A stretch of 64,000 nt of DNA from Maribacter arenosus (GTDB taxonomy: Bacteria; Bacteroidota; Bacteroidia; Flavobacteriales; Flavobacteriaceae): assembly GCF_014610845.1 (NCBI RefSeq), contig NZ_JABTCG010000002.1, positions 62,001 to 126,000 of the forward strand. Reading direction: 5' to 3'. A program made the translations under genes and the position numbers. This document shows, piece after piece, positions 34,858-43,310 of this stretch. The notes below the pieces were generated by a model. The model was not told where the DNA came from. It saw nothing but the letters and a program-made list of their open reading frames with translations, and ran no database searches. How positions within the stretch are numbered: position 1 is the first letter of the stretch; each line of letters opens with the position of its first letter.

Positions 34858-35334
34858 TTATGTATTGATACGTCCCGAAGCCAACAGCGCTATTTGCCCT
34901 AGATGGTAAATATCGTGCTGGGCGATGCTAGGCAAAATAGCGCCAAAGGAATATTTTTTTCCTGGTACGTTTTTATCCAGAAGATCTTCAGAGCTATTGG
35001 CTAAAAGGTCCAGGATTTCATTTTGGGTCTGTCGAATCCGCTGTTTTAGCAGTTCCCATTCCTGCTCATTTTGGATCGTGACCTTGCCCCAATCATTTAA
35101 TTCGTCAATAATGATATCATACTGGGTATCTCCCTGTAATTTCTTGATCACAAAAATGCGCCAATTGATGATATGTTGTAATAATACCGCTATCGACTTA
35201 TCACCATAAATTTCATCATTCACCATATGCCAGTCCACAGCATTCAATTTTTTCATAACCGAATCCCCATACCATGGTTTGCCATCAAAACATGTTTTTA
35301 AATCATTGATTATATATTCCAGTTTACCTATCAT
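34858..35334 (-). CDS. DinB-family protein
   Basis: A 158-residue four-helix protein of the DinB/YfiT superfamily. Metal-ligand-type His residues appear in LLQHIINWR and in QHDIYHLGQI, the usual three-His arrangement. Members bind a divalent metal and some transfer thiols such as bacillithiol; the activity here is unknown. Cytoplasmic. It follows the MmcQ gene after only 3 bp in the same direction and precedes the MutS-like gene, so it belongs to the same transcript. Confidence 0.85.
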   Translation of the reverse strand: MIGKLEYIINDLKTCFDGKPWYGDSVMKKLNAVDWHMVNDEIYGDKSIAVLLQHIINWRIFVIKKLQGDTQYDIIIDELNDWGKVTIQNEQEWELLKQRIRQTQNEILDLLANSSEDLLDKNVPGKKYSFGAILPSIAQHDIYHLGQIALLASGRINT

Positions 35335-35337
35335 CGA

Positions 35338-35694
35338 TTACATAGCATCAAAAGCTGCCTTTAATTTTTTGGTGAATTTAGACACCACCAATTCATAGGA
35401 ATGATCGACCAATTCATAGATGAGTTTTGGTGGAACTTGCCCTAACATTATCGTATTCCAATGGATTTTGCTCATGTGATACCCAGAGGTTATGGCACCA
35501 TCATATTCTTCGCGAAGTTCAATGGCCCTTTCAGGATCACATTTTAGATTCACTTGTGAAGGCAAACGCTCCAAAGCAACCAAAGCGAACATCTTGCCCA
35601 TAACCTTGAACACCAAAGTATGCGCATCAAAAGGGAACTCCTCTGTAATTCCCTTTTTGGTCAAACAGTATACCCTGAATTCCTCTATATTCAT
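35338..35694 (-). CDS. MmcQ/YjbR-family protein
   Basis: A 118-residue alpha/beta protein with the family pattern: GITEEFPFDAHTLVFKVMGKMFAL, NLKCDPERAIELREEY, SGYHMSKIHWNTI and LIYELVDHSYELV. The fold resembles a CyaY-like DNA-binding domain; function is unproven. Full-length. It sits between the Dabb-type gene (10 bp upstream) and the DinB gene (3 bp downstream), inside the six-gene operon. Confidence 0.9.
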   Translation of the reverse strand: MNIEEFRVYCLTKKGITEEFPFDAHTLVFKVMGKMFALVALERLPSQVNLKCDPERAIELREEYDGAITSGYHMSKIHWNTIMLGQVPPKLIYELVDHSYELVVSKFTKKLKAAFDAM

Positions 35695-35704
35695 AGCATT
35701 AGCG

Positions 35705-36100
35705 TTAAATTCCGGTAGAATCGTACACGATTACCTTGGTCCATAAATCACTCGATTCCTCAATAAACAATTTATGTGGTGCTTCATCCTGGTATTTCTG
35801 CTGTGCTTCGGCCGATTCAAAAGTAACGATCAATGAATATGTGAACGACCCATCTACCACGTCTCGGCTTGCTCTTGGCGGCGTCCCGATGAACTTGGTT
35901 TTTGCGTACGCTGAGTTATCCAAAAACTTCCTTAATGAATTCTCAAATGCCATACATTCTTCCTGATTGTCCGGATTCTCTAACCAAAAATAAACCGTAT
36001 GTGCAAAATTAGTGTCAAAATCCTTTATTGTTCCTGCTTTTTGGCCATAACTCGAAACGGCAAAAATTAAAAACAGGAATGTGATATAACTCTTTCTCAT
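35705..36100 (-). CDS. Exported Dabb (stress-responsive alpha/beta barrel) protein
   Basis: A 131-residue protein with a signal peptide (RKSYITFLFLIFAVSSYGQ) and one dimeric alpha/beta-barrel (Dabb) domain: DTNFAHTVYFWLENPDN at the start with the conserved His, RDVVDGSFTYSLIVTFESAEA, and a final WTKVIVYDS strand. The start used is the ATG at 36100; the longer reading frame overlaps the upstream gene. That ATG overlaps the stop of the DUF4230 gene (ATGA), so they are translationally coupled. Function unknown; an exported Dabb domain is unusual. Confidence 0.8.
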   Translation of the reverse strand: MRKSYITFLFLIFAVSSYGQKAGTIKDFDTNFAHTVYFWLENPDNQEECMAFENSLRKFLDNSAYAKTKFIGTPPRASRDVVDGSFTYSLIVTFESAEAQQKYQDEAPHKLFIEESSDLWTKVIVYDSTGI

Positions 36101-36720
36101 TTGTTCAATAATTCTTTTTGTTTTTCGTCTATCCGCAAGGCGGAGTAATCCAATTTCCAACCTATTGTCTCCACGATTTTTTCAATTAATAAAACGGCTT
36201 CAATTGCTTCCCTCTTGGCTGTATCCATTAAACCACTTTCCGGTATTTTTTCCATAATATGCTTTTTCGCCTCTTTGTTCAATGACGTTAGATCATTGGG
36301 GGTAAAGGTATTGAAGAGACCGTTTTGAATATCATAGAATTCTAACTCCGGTTCAATGGAGATTACCTGGGGTTCGGGAAAGTTGGTCAAAATGATTTTC
36401 TTTTTATCAATGTCGGCGTGCATCAAAATTTTTTGCAGATCGTACCCAATTTGGGCCTTTGCATTGATTACGATCAAGGCTTTCTTTTTACTGCTAACCA
36501 AGCTGAGAAAACGTTCTTTTGTATTTTCATATTTATAGATTTCGGCAAAATCACCTTCCACGGATATAAGTTTACAAACACTTTTTATTTTTTCGAGAAG
36601 CACGGTCGATTGATGTTCGGTCAGTTCCTTGTTTTTCTTTTTTCCAAATAAGGAAAACATCCAATACATGATTATGGCACCTAAGATCAGCCCTAAAAAC
36701 ACCTCTAAAATATTATCCAT
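36097..36720 (-). CDS. DUF4230 membrane-anchored protein
   Basis: A 207-residue protein with one N-terminal membrane anchor (LEVFLGLILGAIIMYWMFSLF, then KKKNK, giving an outside or periplasmic body) and a DUF4230 domain: STVLLEKIKSVCKLISVEGDFAEIY, KALIVINAKAQIGYDL, KKIILTNFPEPQVIS. Family function is unknown. The coding sequence overlaps the upstream DUF4260 gene by 8 bp and the downstream Dabb gene by 4 bp. Confidence 0.85.
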   Translation of the reverse strand: MDNILEVFLGLILGAIIMYWMFSLFGKKKNKELTEHQSTVLLEKIKSVCKLISVEGDFAEIYKYENTKERFLSLVSSKKKALIVINAKAQIGYDLQKILMHADIDKKKIILTNFPEPQVISIEPELEFYDIQNGLFNTFTPNDLTSLNKEAKKHIMEKIPESGLMDTAKREAIEAVLLIEKIVETIGWKLDYSALRIDEKQKELLNK

Positions 36721-37072
36721 TCTTATTTCCGATTTCCCCTAAATGGGTATACTTGAATCCTTTATTGTACTTTAAACCATAACCTAAAACCCGGTCCATC
36801 GAAGCGTGGGAAAATATTATTATGCCTGCCATTTGAATGATGGGTGCTGAAAAATACATTCCGGTAAAATATAAAATAATGGCCAAACCTTTATGGTGAA
36901 AAAGGTTGTATGTTATTGCCCCGATCTTATTCCCAAATAAATAACCCAACATACCAACATCAGGGACAAGTATCAAAACCAAAAACCACCACCACTCATA
37001 TCCCAACAACCCGAACATGAATAAACCAAGAATGAACATCATGAATTCTTCCAATTTAATCAACGTTTTCAT
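36713..37072 (-). CDS. DUF4260 membrane protein
   Basis: A 119-residue protein, largely hydrophobic, with about four membrane helices, and the family motifs YEWWWFLVLILVPDVGMLGYL and THLG. Other conserved points are NLFHHKG and SHASMDRVLGYGLKY. The His and Asp residues in the membrane region suggest an ion or metal site, but function is unknown. First gene of a six-gene minus-strand operon (DUF4260, DUF4230, Dabb, MmcQ, DinB, MutS-like). Confidence 0.88.
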   Translation of the reverse strand: MKTLIKLEEFMMFILGLFMFGLLGYEWWWFLVLILVPDVGMLGYLFGNKIGAITYNLFHHKGLAIILYFTGMYFSAPIIQMAGIIIFSHASMDRVLGYGLKYNKGFKYTHLGEIGNKNG

Positions 37073-37173
37073 TTTCCAGTATTTTAATTAACTACTTGTC
37101 TAACCTACTCTCGGCTGCCACGCACAAGTCATGATCGAGCAATATAGACCTTTTCAAAAATGGTTCTATTTCC

Positions 37174-37926
37174 TTACTCTTCGATATTCCTATATAATAC
37201 GGGTCTACTCGGCGAGGCGTCGTTCTCAAAGGGAGCAACCTGTAAATTAAGAAAATAGGTGCCATCTTCAATACTGTTGGGCACATAGATCAGCTCTGTA
37301 ATCGTTGCTTGTTTTCTCATTTTACAATTGAAGTTCCAAAAAGCCCTATGGGCAAGTAATTCGCCCCCGTCTTTTTCTTTATCTACCGAGGGCAGATCTA
37401 TCAATAGATGTTCTACCTCTTTATCCACCAAAAACTTGGCCGCCTCTTCAGTGAGATACGGAGGATTTGTATAAGAATACTGCTTCGAAGTTTTATCCTT
37501 AAAATTGGGCAACGTACGAATTATCAATGCATCCCTTTTTTTATTCCCAAAAGCATATTGTAATTGTTTTTTAGAAATCACAAAGTCATTTTTTTGCTTT
37601 TCAGGTGCAAGGGTCACTACTTCGGCATAAAAGAAATATTGGTTTAGGCTCTTATTTATCGAATGAAATTCCTCGGTAAGATGTCCTACACATTCTGTAT
37701 GTGTACCATGTGCATGTGGACTAAACCAAATATGGTTAAAATTGATCGCAGCGCCTTTCGACACTGCTCCAACAAATTCTCCCTCGGTATGTGGTTCTAT
37801 TCGTGAGTGCTCAATATACCAGGCATTCACATCGGAAGCATTACCCTTCATGGGAATTGATATATCCAACGGTTTTGAAAGATCAATCGTATGGTTTCTG
37901 TTATTTACTTTTATAGATGCAAGCAT
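37174..37926 (-). CDS. Cyclase-family (kynurenine formamidase-like) metal hydrolase
   Basis: A 250-residue protein of the cyclase/formamidase fold. The metal-binding signature is HAHGTHTEC (HGTHTE in place of the usual HxGTHxD), with an acidic residue nearby and later HLLIDLPSVDKEKDGG. Relatives hydrolyse N-formylkynurenine or related amides with Zn2+ or Mn2+. Tryptophan genes are absent nearby, so the substrate is open. No signal peptide; cytoplasmic. Separated by 101 bp from the six-gene operon downstream. Confidence 0.85.
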   Translation of the reverse strand: MLASIKVNNRNHTIDLSKPLDISIPMKGNASDVNAWYIEHSRIEPHTEGEFVGAVSKGAAINFNHIWFSPHAHGTHTECVGHLTEEFHSINKSLNQYFFYAEVVTLAPEKQKNDFVISKKQLQYAFGNKKRDALIIRTLPNFKDKTSKQYSYTNPPYLTEEAAKFLVDKEVEHLLIDLPSVDKEKDGGELLAHRAFWNFNCKMRKQATITELIYVPNSIEDGTYFLNLQVAPFENDASPSRPVLYRNIEE

Positions 37927-37940
37927 AGAAAGAAAAGTCC

Positions 37941-38002
37941 CATCGAGCGAAATTGAGACGTTTAAATTCTTAAGTTTTTCTTGACTGCGCTCGAACAGTC
38001 AA
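37941..38002. repeat. Intergenic REP-like repeat with hairpin
   Basis: TCGAGCG (37943-37949) and CGCTCGA (37988-37994) are complementary. The second part, TTGACTGCGCTCGAACAGTCAA, is itself a hairpin with a 7-bp stem (37981-38002). It resembles the CGACTTCGCTCAGG core found in the tRNA-tail repeats, a short dispersed element type common in flavobacterial intergenic DNA. Confidence 0.5.
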
Positions 38003-38080
38003 AAACCAATCAAACATGTATTCCTCACATTGTTTGAATGATATTTTAATTTCAACCTAAATTAATCATAAATCCTGAAT

Positions 38081-39208
38081 CTAGTTCAGAATAAACAAAT
38101 CGCTGGCAATCCCGTCGACCAAAAACTTTCCTTTTTTTGTTGCCACCAATTGGTTTTTAGACAGGGACAGCAATTCCTGTGCTATATATCTCTCCATCTG
38201 CAGGGTTATATAAACATAATATTTTTCGCCAAACCGTTCACGGATCTTGTCTAGCGATATTCCCCAACTTGTTCGTAAACCGGTCATAACATACTCATTG
38301 TACTTATCAGTTAGCGAAAGTAACTCATGGGTTATAGGTAATTGGCCTTCGGCAATGGCTTTTAGATATTTTGGATTATTGCTTATGTTCCAACTTCTTT
38401 TTCCTCCGTCATAGGAATGCGCCGATGGACCAATTCCCATATACTTCTTCCCGAGCCAGTAGGCCGTATTGTTTTTGGAATAATACCCTGGTTTTCCGAA
38501 GTTGGAAACTTCATAGCAATCATACCCTTCAAGGCTCAAAATATCATATAGTATTCGAAAATGCCGCTGCGCCATGGCATCATCAGTAGGCTTTATCAAC
38601 CCTTTTTTAATAAAACTGGCCAGAGCCGTTTTGGGTTCTATGGTTAGGGCATAGGAAGAAATATGGGGTATTTCAAATGAGAGGGCTTTTTCGATATTTT
38701 GTTTCCAACGCTCATCCGTCATTTCCGGAATACCGTAAATCAGGTCTATGGATATATTTTTAAAATAGTTGGCGGCTTCCTTAATACATTGTTCCGCTTC
38801 TTTGGCATTATGGGCCCGGTTCATCAACTTCAAATCCTCTTCAAAAAATGATTGGACACCAATACTTAATCGATTTATGGGACTTTCCGCCAGTTGCCCA
38901 ACCTTTTCCACTGTCAAGTCATCTGGATTAGCCTCTAAGGTAATTTCAGGTTGTTTTACCACATTATAAGTGGAATACACCGTTTGTATCAAGTCATTGA
39001 TTTCACTGGTCCTTAAAACAGATGGCGTTCCCCCACCAAAATAAATAGTCTCAACGGTCTCCTCTTTGAATTCGTCTTTTCGCAGCACCAATTCCTTTTT
39101 CAAGGCCATGATCATTCGATCCTTTTTGGCCAAACTCGTCGAAAAATGAAAGTCACAATAGTGGCACGCTTGTTTACAAAATGGAATATGGATGTAGATT
39201 CCGCTCAT
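38081..39208 (-). CDS. hemW: HemW-type radical SAM heme chaperone
   Basis: A 375-residue radical SAM protein starting at the Fe-S cluster motif C11-x3-C15-x2-C18 (HIPFCKQACHYCDF). It continues with FGGGTPSVL, the family's LEANPDDLT and RLSIGVQSF, and a C-terminal HemN_C-like domain (TGLRTSWGI). These are HemW features. HemW inserts heme into target proteins; it lacks HemN's specific coproporphyrinogen residues. Not part of the cbb3 locus but functionally connected to heme enzymes. It starts 8 bp after the stop of ruvC. Confidence 0.92.
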   Translation of the reverse strand: MSGIYIHIPFCKQACHYCDFHFSTSLAKKDRMIMALKKELVLRKDEFKEETVETIYFGGGTPSVLRTSEINDLIQTVYSTYNVVKQPEITLEANPDDLTVEKVGQLAESPINRLSIGVQSFFEEDLKLMNRAHNAKEAEQCIKEAANYFKNISIDLIYGIPEMTDERWKQNIEKALSFEIPHISSYALTIEPKTALASFIKKGLIKPTDDAMAQRHFRILYDILSLEGYDCYEVSNFGKPGYYSKNNTAYWLGKKYMGIGPSAHSYDGGKRSWNISNNPKYLKAIAEGQLPITHELLSLTDKYNEYVMTGLRTSWGISLDKIRERFGEKYYVYITLQMERYIAQELLSLSKNQLVATKKGKFLVDGIASDLFILN

Positions 39209-39216
39209 TTCGGAAC

Positions 39217-39768
39217 TTAATTAACTTTCTTTGGGTTGTTTTTTACAAATGAAGCCCATCCCGAATAGCTTTTTCCTACCTCAACCTTGCCTTCGTTGTA
39301 AAAATGACAAACCGCAGCTGCAAGTCCATCCGTGCTATCCAAGTTTTTGGGCAAGGATTTCAACCCCAGCGTGCTTTGCAACATTTTTGCAACCTGTTCC
39401 TTACTGGCATTGCCATTCCCTGTAATAGACATCTTTATTTTCTTTGGCAAGTATTCGGTTATGGGTATTTGCCTTGATAAGCCTGCAGCCATAGCCACGC
39501 CTTGGGCACGGCCCAATTTTAGCATAGATTGTACATTTTTACCGTAAAATGGAGCCTCAATAGCGATTTCATCCGGATGATAAGTGTCGATCAGTTCAAT
39601 CGTCCGTTCAAAAATGAGTTTTAGTTTTGTATAAGGATCTTTATACTTTTGAAGCAATAATTCATTCATCTGAATAAATTTCATTTGCTTGTTTACCACT
39701 TTTATGATGCCAAAGCCCATGATGGACGTTCCTGGGTCGATTCCTAATATGATTTTTTCGTTGGACAA
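39217..39768 (-). CDS. ruvC: Holliday junction resolvase RuvC (TTG start)
   Basis: A 183-residue resolvase subunit. Catalytic acidic residues appear in GIDPGTSIMGFG (Asp8), AIEAPFYG (Glu) and STDGLAAAVCH (Asp); RuvC dimers cut crossed DNA strands in recombination. No ATG precedes the essential Asp8, and an in-frame stop occurs 4 codons upstream of the TTG at 39768, so TTG is the start. A tandem heptanucleotide array begins about 8 bp upstream of it. HemW follows in the same direction. Confidence 0.93.
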   Translation of the reverse strand: MSNEKIILGIDPGTSIMGFGIIKVVNKQMKFIQMNELLLQKYKDPYTKLKLIFERTIELIDTYHPDEIAIEAPFYGKNVQSMLKLGRAQGVAMAAGLSRQIPITEYLPKKIKMSITGNGNASKEQVAKMLQSTLGLKSLPKNLDSTDGLAAAVCHFYNEGKVEVGKSYSGWASFVKNNPKKVN

Positions 39769-39775
39769 AACAGAT

Positions 39776-39829
39776 TGTTAGTTGTTAGTTGTTAGTTGTT
39801 AGTTGTTAGTTGTTAGTTGTTAGTTGTTG
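39776..39829. repeat. Heptanucleotide tandem repeat (GTTGTTA)n
   Basis: About seven to eight head-to-tail copies of GTTGTTA, nearly perfect, directly upstream of the ruvC start (minus strand, reading as TAACAAC units). Confidence 0.9.
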
Positions 39830-39895
39830 GCAAACAACGATTTTTGAGATTGGCCTTCTGAAAATACTATGAACTATTTTATACCAAATCAATGG

Positions 39896-40372
39896 CTAAT
39901 TACGGTTCAAAACAATGGGTATCCTAAATTTCACACGTACTGGAATGCCACGTTTCAAAGCAGGTGCCAAAGGCGGTAAATTTCTTAAACTTTGCGAAAT
40001 AATACCATCAAATTCGGGCATAACCTTATCAATTGCCTTGTCTTTCTGTATATGGACAACAGTTAACTTACCCTCTTGATCTATTAAAAAATCCACAAAC
40101 ACTGTCGTATCCATATCGGGGCCTATGACGAATTCGAATTCTTGCAGGGTGGCGGAAAAATGATTTAGCAATTCGGTTTCGAAACATTCCCTTTGGCTCG
40201 TTTTTGAAGTTGATTCATCGCAACTTTCGAATAACGGATAGTTGTCAACATCATTCCAATTAATGGCACGCATTTCCTGGTTGACCAATTCTTGGGTCTT
40301 TTTTTCCTTGGATACGAACAAATCGCAGGAAAAACAACAGCCCAAAATCATGAATGCAATTAACTTTCGCAT
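39896..40372 (-). CDS. Lipoprotein with TonB C-terminal-like domain
   Basis: A 158-residue protein with a lipoprotein signal (MRKLIAFMILGCCFSC; lipidation Cys within about residues 11-16) and a C-terminal domain with the TonB-C strand order: VFVDFLIDQEGKLTVVHIQKD, then PEFDGIISQSLRNLPPLAPAL and VKFRIPIVL. It is often annotated as an energy-transducer-like protein, though it lacks a membrane anchor with the TonB-type linker. The ATG at 40372 is chosen because it starts the signal peptide; the longer reading frame is unlikely. Function unknown. Confidence 0.75.
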   Translation of the reverse strand: MRKLIAFMILGCCFSCDLFVSKEKKTQELVNQEMRAINWNDVDNYPLFESCDESTSKTSQRECFETELLNHFSATLQEFEFVIGPDMDTTVFVDFLIDQEGKLTVVHIQKDKAIDKVMPEFDGIISQSLRNLPPLAPALKRGIPVRVKFRIPIVLNRN

Positions 40373-40498
40373 GAACCCCTTTTCTAAGGTGGAAATTACG
40401 ATTTTTTTGGTGAAACTTATTTTGCGTAATGGGTAATAATCAAATATTGAATGTAACAAATACACACTATCTTCGTCAAACCAACAAAATTACTTTGA

Positions 40499-41014
40499 AT
40501 GGATATCGCTCTGCTTATTTTCGGCTTTATTTTAATGCTGGTTGGTATTATTGGAAGTTTTCTGCCCGTATTACCCGGACCTACCGTGAGCTGGGTTGGT
40601 CTTCTTTTATTATATCTCACGAAAGTCGTACCCGATGATTGGATATTTTTAGGTATTACCTTAGTTATCGCCTTAGTGGTGTTTGCCCTCGATTATATTA
40701 TTCCAGCAGTTGGGACAAAAAAATTTGGAGGAACAAGGGCGGGAATGATCGGTACCACCCTAGGACTACTGGTTGCTCTGTTCGTTCCTGTTTTAGGTCC
40801 GTTGGGAATCATTATTTGGCCCTTTGTTGGGGCGTTGGTAGGTGAATTGATGAATAAGGCTGATAAAAAAACGGCCACCAAGGCCGCATTCGGTTCATTT
40901 ATCGGATTTTTGACCGGGACCTTTCTGAAATTTGTGGTAACCGTTGTCTTTTTAGGGTTATTCATTTCAACGGCATGGGAATATAAGGCCGCATTATTTC
41001 CTTTTTTCAATTAG
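40499..41014 (+). CDS. DUF456 membrane protein
   Basis: A 171-residue, glycine-rich integral membrane protein with four to five helices: LIFGFILMLVGIIGSFLPVLPGP, SWVGLLLLYLT, a GTKKFGGTRAG loop, and a glycine-zipper-like TMGxxLG pattern GLLVALFVPVLGPLGIII. DUF456 proteins are uncharacterised. Ends 17 bp before the convergent nitroreductase gene, with no clear terminator. Confidence 0.9.
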   Translation: MDIALLIFGFILMLVGIIGSFLPVLPGPTVSWVGLLLLYLTKVVPDDWIFLGITLVIALVVFALDYIIPAVGTKKFGGTRAGMIGTTLGLLVALFVPVLGPLGIIIWPFVGALVGELMNKADKKTATKAAFGSFIGFLTGTFLKFVVTVVFLGLFISTAWEYKAALFPFFN

Positions 41015-41031
41015 CATAAAATTCATTGGCC

Positions 41032-41586
41032 TTAGTCTAACCAAACTACCTTATCGGTAATGGGTTTTCTTGTCCCTTCGGGTATTTCCCCTTCAAAATA
41101 TCCCATATACAAAAAACCCAGGCATTTTTCGCCTTTAGCAAAATCAAAAAATTCATCCATATATTTTATTAGTTTGGGAGAACTCCAATAGCAACCGATA
41201 CCCAAATCGGTACAACATAGCCACATATTCTGAACGGCCATAGCTACAGCTGCAATTTCCTCCCATTCGGGAACACTTTCATCTAGATCGCGCTGCATAC
41301 AGATTGCCATAACTACAGCAGATCGCGTCGGATTATTATAAAGCTTATCAATTTTAATTTGTTTTGGTCGCTTTTCTATTTCCTGATACTTTTCCGAAAG
41401 AAATGTGCCTAATTTTTTCTTTGAGTTGCCTTGCATTATTTTAAATCGCCAAGGTTCGGTCTTCTTGTGGGTTGGCGCCCAATTTGCAGCTTCCAAGATC
41501 TTATCCAAATCATTCTTCTTAATAGGCTTGTCAATATATTGCCAGGGAAAAATAGATCGTCTGTTCTTTATGATATCAAAAACCAT
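41032..41586 (-). CDS. Nitroreductase-family flavoprotein
   Basis: A 184-residue FMN-dependent oxidoreductase. Family features: RRSIFPW near the N-terminus, AANWAPTHKKTEPWRF (FMN phosphate and ring contacts), AVAMAVQNMWLCC and the C-terminal LGFLYMGYFEGE. Such enzymes use NAD(P)H to reduce nitro compounds or quinones as dimers. It converges with the DUF456 gene and is divergent from the hut operon, whose promoter region it shares. Confidence 0.9.
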   Translation of the reverse strand: MVFDIIKNRRSIFPWQYIDKPIKKNDLDKILEAANWAPTHKKTEPWRFKIMQGNSKKKLGTFLSEKYQEIEKRPKQIKIDKLYNNPTRSAVVMAICMQRDLDESVPEWEEIAAVAMAVQNMWLCCTDLGIGCYWSSPKLIKYMDEFFDFAKGEKCLGFLYMGYFEGEIPEGTRKPITDKVVWLD

Positions 41587-41669
41587 CGGTATTATTTTAA
41601 TGCTTTAAAGCTACAAAATCAATGCCTATTAAAAAGTAAATCAATATTTTTATAGGTCAAAAAAAAACA

Positions 41670-43250
41670 ATGAACACAGTTCCCAAAACTTTCGAATTAG
41701 GCGAAGATTGGTTAACGGCCAGTACCGCACTCGCCATAGCTTTAGGCGATATAAAAGTCAACCTATCCAAAGCTACTCGATCCAAAATCACTAAAAGTTG
41801 GCGTATTGTTGGGAACATCGTTGAAAAAGGACATCCGGTCTACGGGATTAATACTGGTTTCGGGCCCTTATGCACTACCAAGATATCGAAAGAGGAGACA
41901 AAAATACTGCAAAGCAATATACTTCAAAGCCATAGTGTTGGCGTTGGCAAACCTATTAAGAAGGAAATTGCAAAATTGATGCTTATTCTAAAAGTACATT
42001 CGCTTGCAAAAGGTTTTTCTGGAATTTCAGAATCGACCTTGGATCGTATCCTATGGCACATAGAGAATGATGCAATCCCTATAGTGCCTTCACAAGGTTC
42101 TGTGGGTGCATCCGGTGATTTGGCACCACTCTCCCATTTGTTTCTACCCATTATTGGTTTAGGAAAAGTACAGTATAAAGGTGAAACTATAACAACTTCC
42201 CAACTCTTTGAAAAAACCGGTTTAACATCCATTCAACTAGGTCCCAAAGAAGGTCTTGCGCTTATCAATGGCACGCAGTTTATAGCCGCCCATGCCATAA
42301 AAGTGGTCGAAAAACTGCACAGTTGTCTTTCGCAGGCCGATATTATTGGAGCTATGATGATCGAAGGATTACAAGGCTCTATAAAACCTTTTTACAATGA
42401 ACTACATGCATTAAGACCTTTTAAGGGCAATTTACATGTGGCCAAAAGAATTAAACGCTTATTGAAAGGCTCCCAAATCATGGAGTCACATGCAGATTGC
42501 GAACGGGTGCAAGACCCCTATTCCCTTCGTTGTATTCCGCAAGTACATGGCGCATCGCGCACGGCTTGGCTACATCTGAAAGAGTTGCTTGAAATTGAAC
42601 TCAATTCAGTAACAGACAACCCGATAATCATTGATGAGGAACTGACCATAAGTGGTGGGAATTTTCACGGTCAACCTTTGGCCATGGCCTTGGATTATGC
42701 GTGCTTGGCCGCTTCGGAAATCGGGAACATCTCTGACCGAAGAATTTATCTTGCCTTGGAAGGGAATAGTCCAGGAGTACCCAAACTCTTAATGGATGAT
42801 ACCGGAATAAACTCCGGCTATATGATATTGCAGTATACAACTGCAGCATTGGCGAGTGAGAACAAAGGGTTATGTTTTCCTTCAAGTGCCGATAGTATCC
42901 CGACTTCCTTAGGACAGGAAGACCATGTGAGTATGGGCTCGATAAGTGGTCGAAAAGCCTTACGGGTTATTGGCAATTTGGAGAAAATTTTGGCGATTGA
43001 ACTATTGACCGCAGCCCAGGCATTCGAATACCGTAAACCCATGAAATCGGGCATTTTATTAGACAAGGTGCATAAAGAACTTCGCAAAAGAGTCTCTTTT
43101 GCCAAAAAAGATCGTGTATTTGCCGATGATATAGAAATTGGGATCGACATGATAAAGGAACGGACCATAATGAAGGTTATTGAAAAAACGAAAAAGGAGA
43201 AAAAGATCTCGTTCAAAACACCTTATTTCAACGAATTTGAAGTATTTTGA
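41670..43250 (+). CDS. hutH: Histidine ammonia-lyase
   Basis: A 526-residue MIO-type lyase converting histidine to urocanate and ammonia. The self-cyclising tripeptide is Ala147-Ser148-Gly149 in VGASGDLAPLSHL, and NTGFGPL lies in the N-terminal part, as in all HutH. The typical length is 500-520. First gene of a four-gene plus-strand operon hutH-hutI-hutU-hutG. It starts 83 bp after the divergent nitroreductase start, so the intergenic region is a shared promoter. No regulator gene adjoins. Confidence 0.96.
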   Translation: MNTVPKTFELGEDWLTASTALAIALGDIKVNLSKATRSKITKSWRIVGNIVEKGHPVYGINTGFGPLCTTKISKEETKILQSNILQSHSVGVGKPIKKEIAKLMLILKVHSLAKGFSGISESTLDRILWHIENDAIPIVPSQGSVGASGDLAPLSHLFLPIIGLGKVQYKGETITTSQLFEKTGLTSIQLGPKEGLALINGTQFIAAHAIKVVEKLHSCLSQADIIGAMMIEGLQGSIKPFYNELHALRPFKGNLHVAKRIKRLLKGSQIMESHADCERVQDPYSLRCIPQVHGASRTAWLHLKELLEIELNSVTDNPIIIDEELTISGGNFHGQPLAMALDYACLAASEIGNISDRRIYLALEGNSPGVPKLLMDDTGINSGYMILQYTTAALASENKGLCFPSSADSIPTSLGQEDHVSMGSISGRKALRVIGNLEKILAIELLTAAQAFEYRKPMKSGILLDKVHKELRKRVSFAKKDRVFADDIEIGIDMIKERTIMKVIEKTKKEKKISFKTPYFNEFEVF

Positions 43251-43310
43251 GTGTAGTCTTTCGCCTTTCCCTACTTGGTGGGAAACCAAATCAGAATTAA
43301 ACCAGCGCAC

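Noticed and set aside
37092-37286. 64-codon frame after the cyclase gene
   Set aside because: It overlaps the end of the cyclase in another frame, shows no conserved pattern and has no plausible start context.
39776-39829. Tandem heptamers considered as a CRISPR array
   Set aside because: Units are only 7 bp and there are no spacers; no cas genes nearby.
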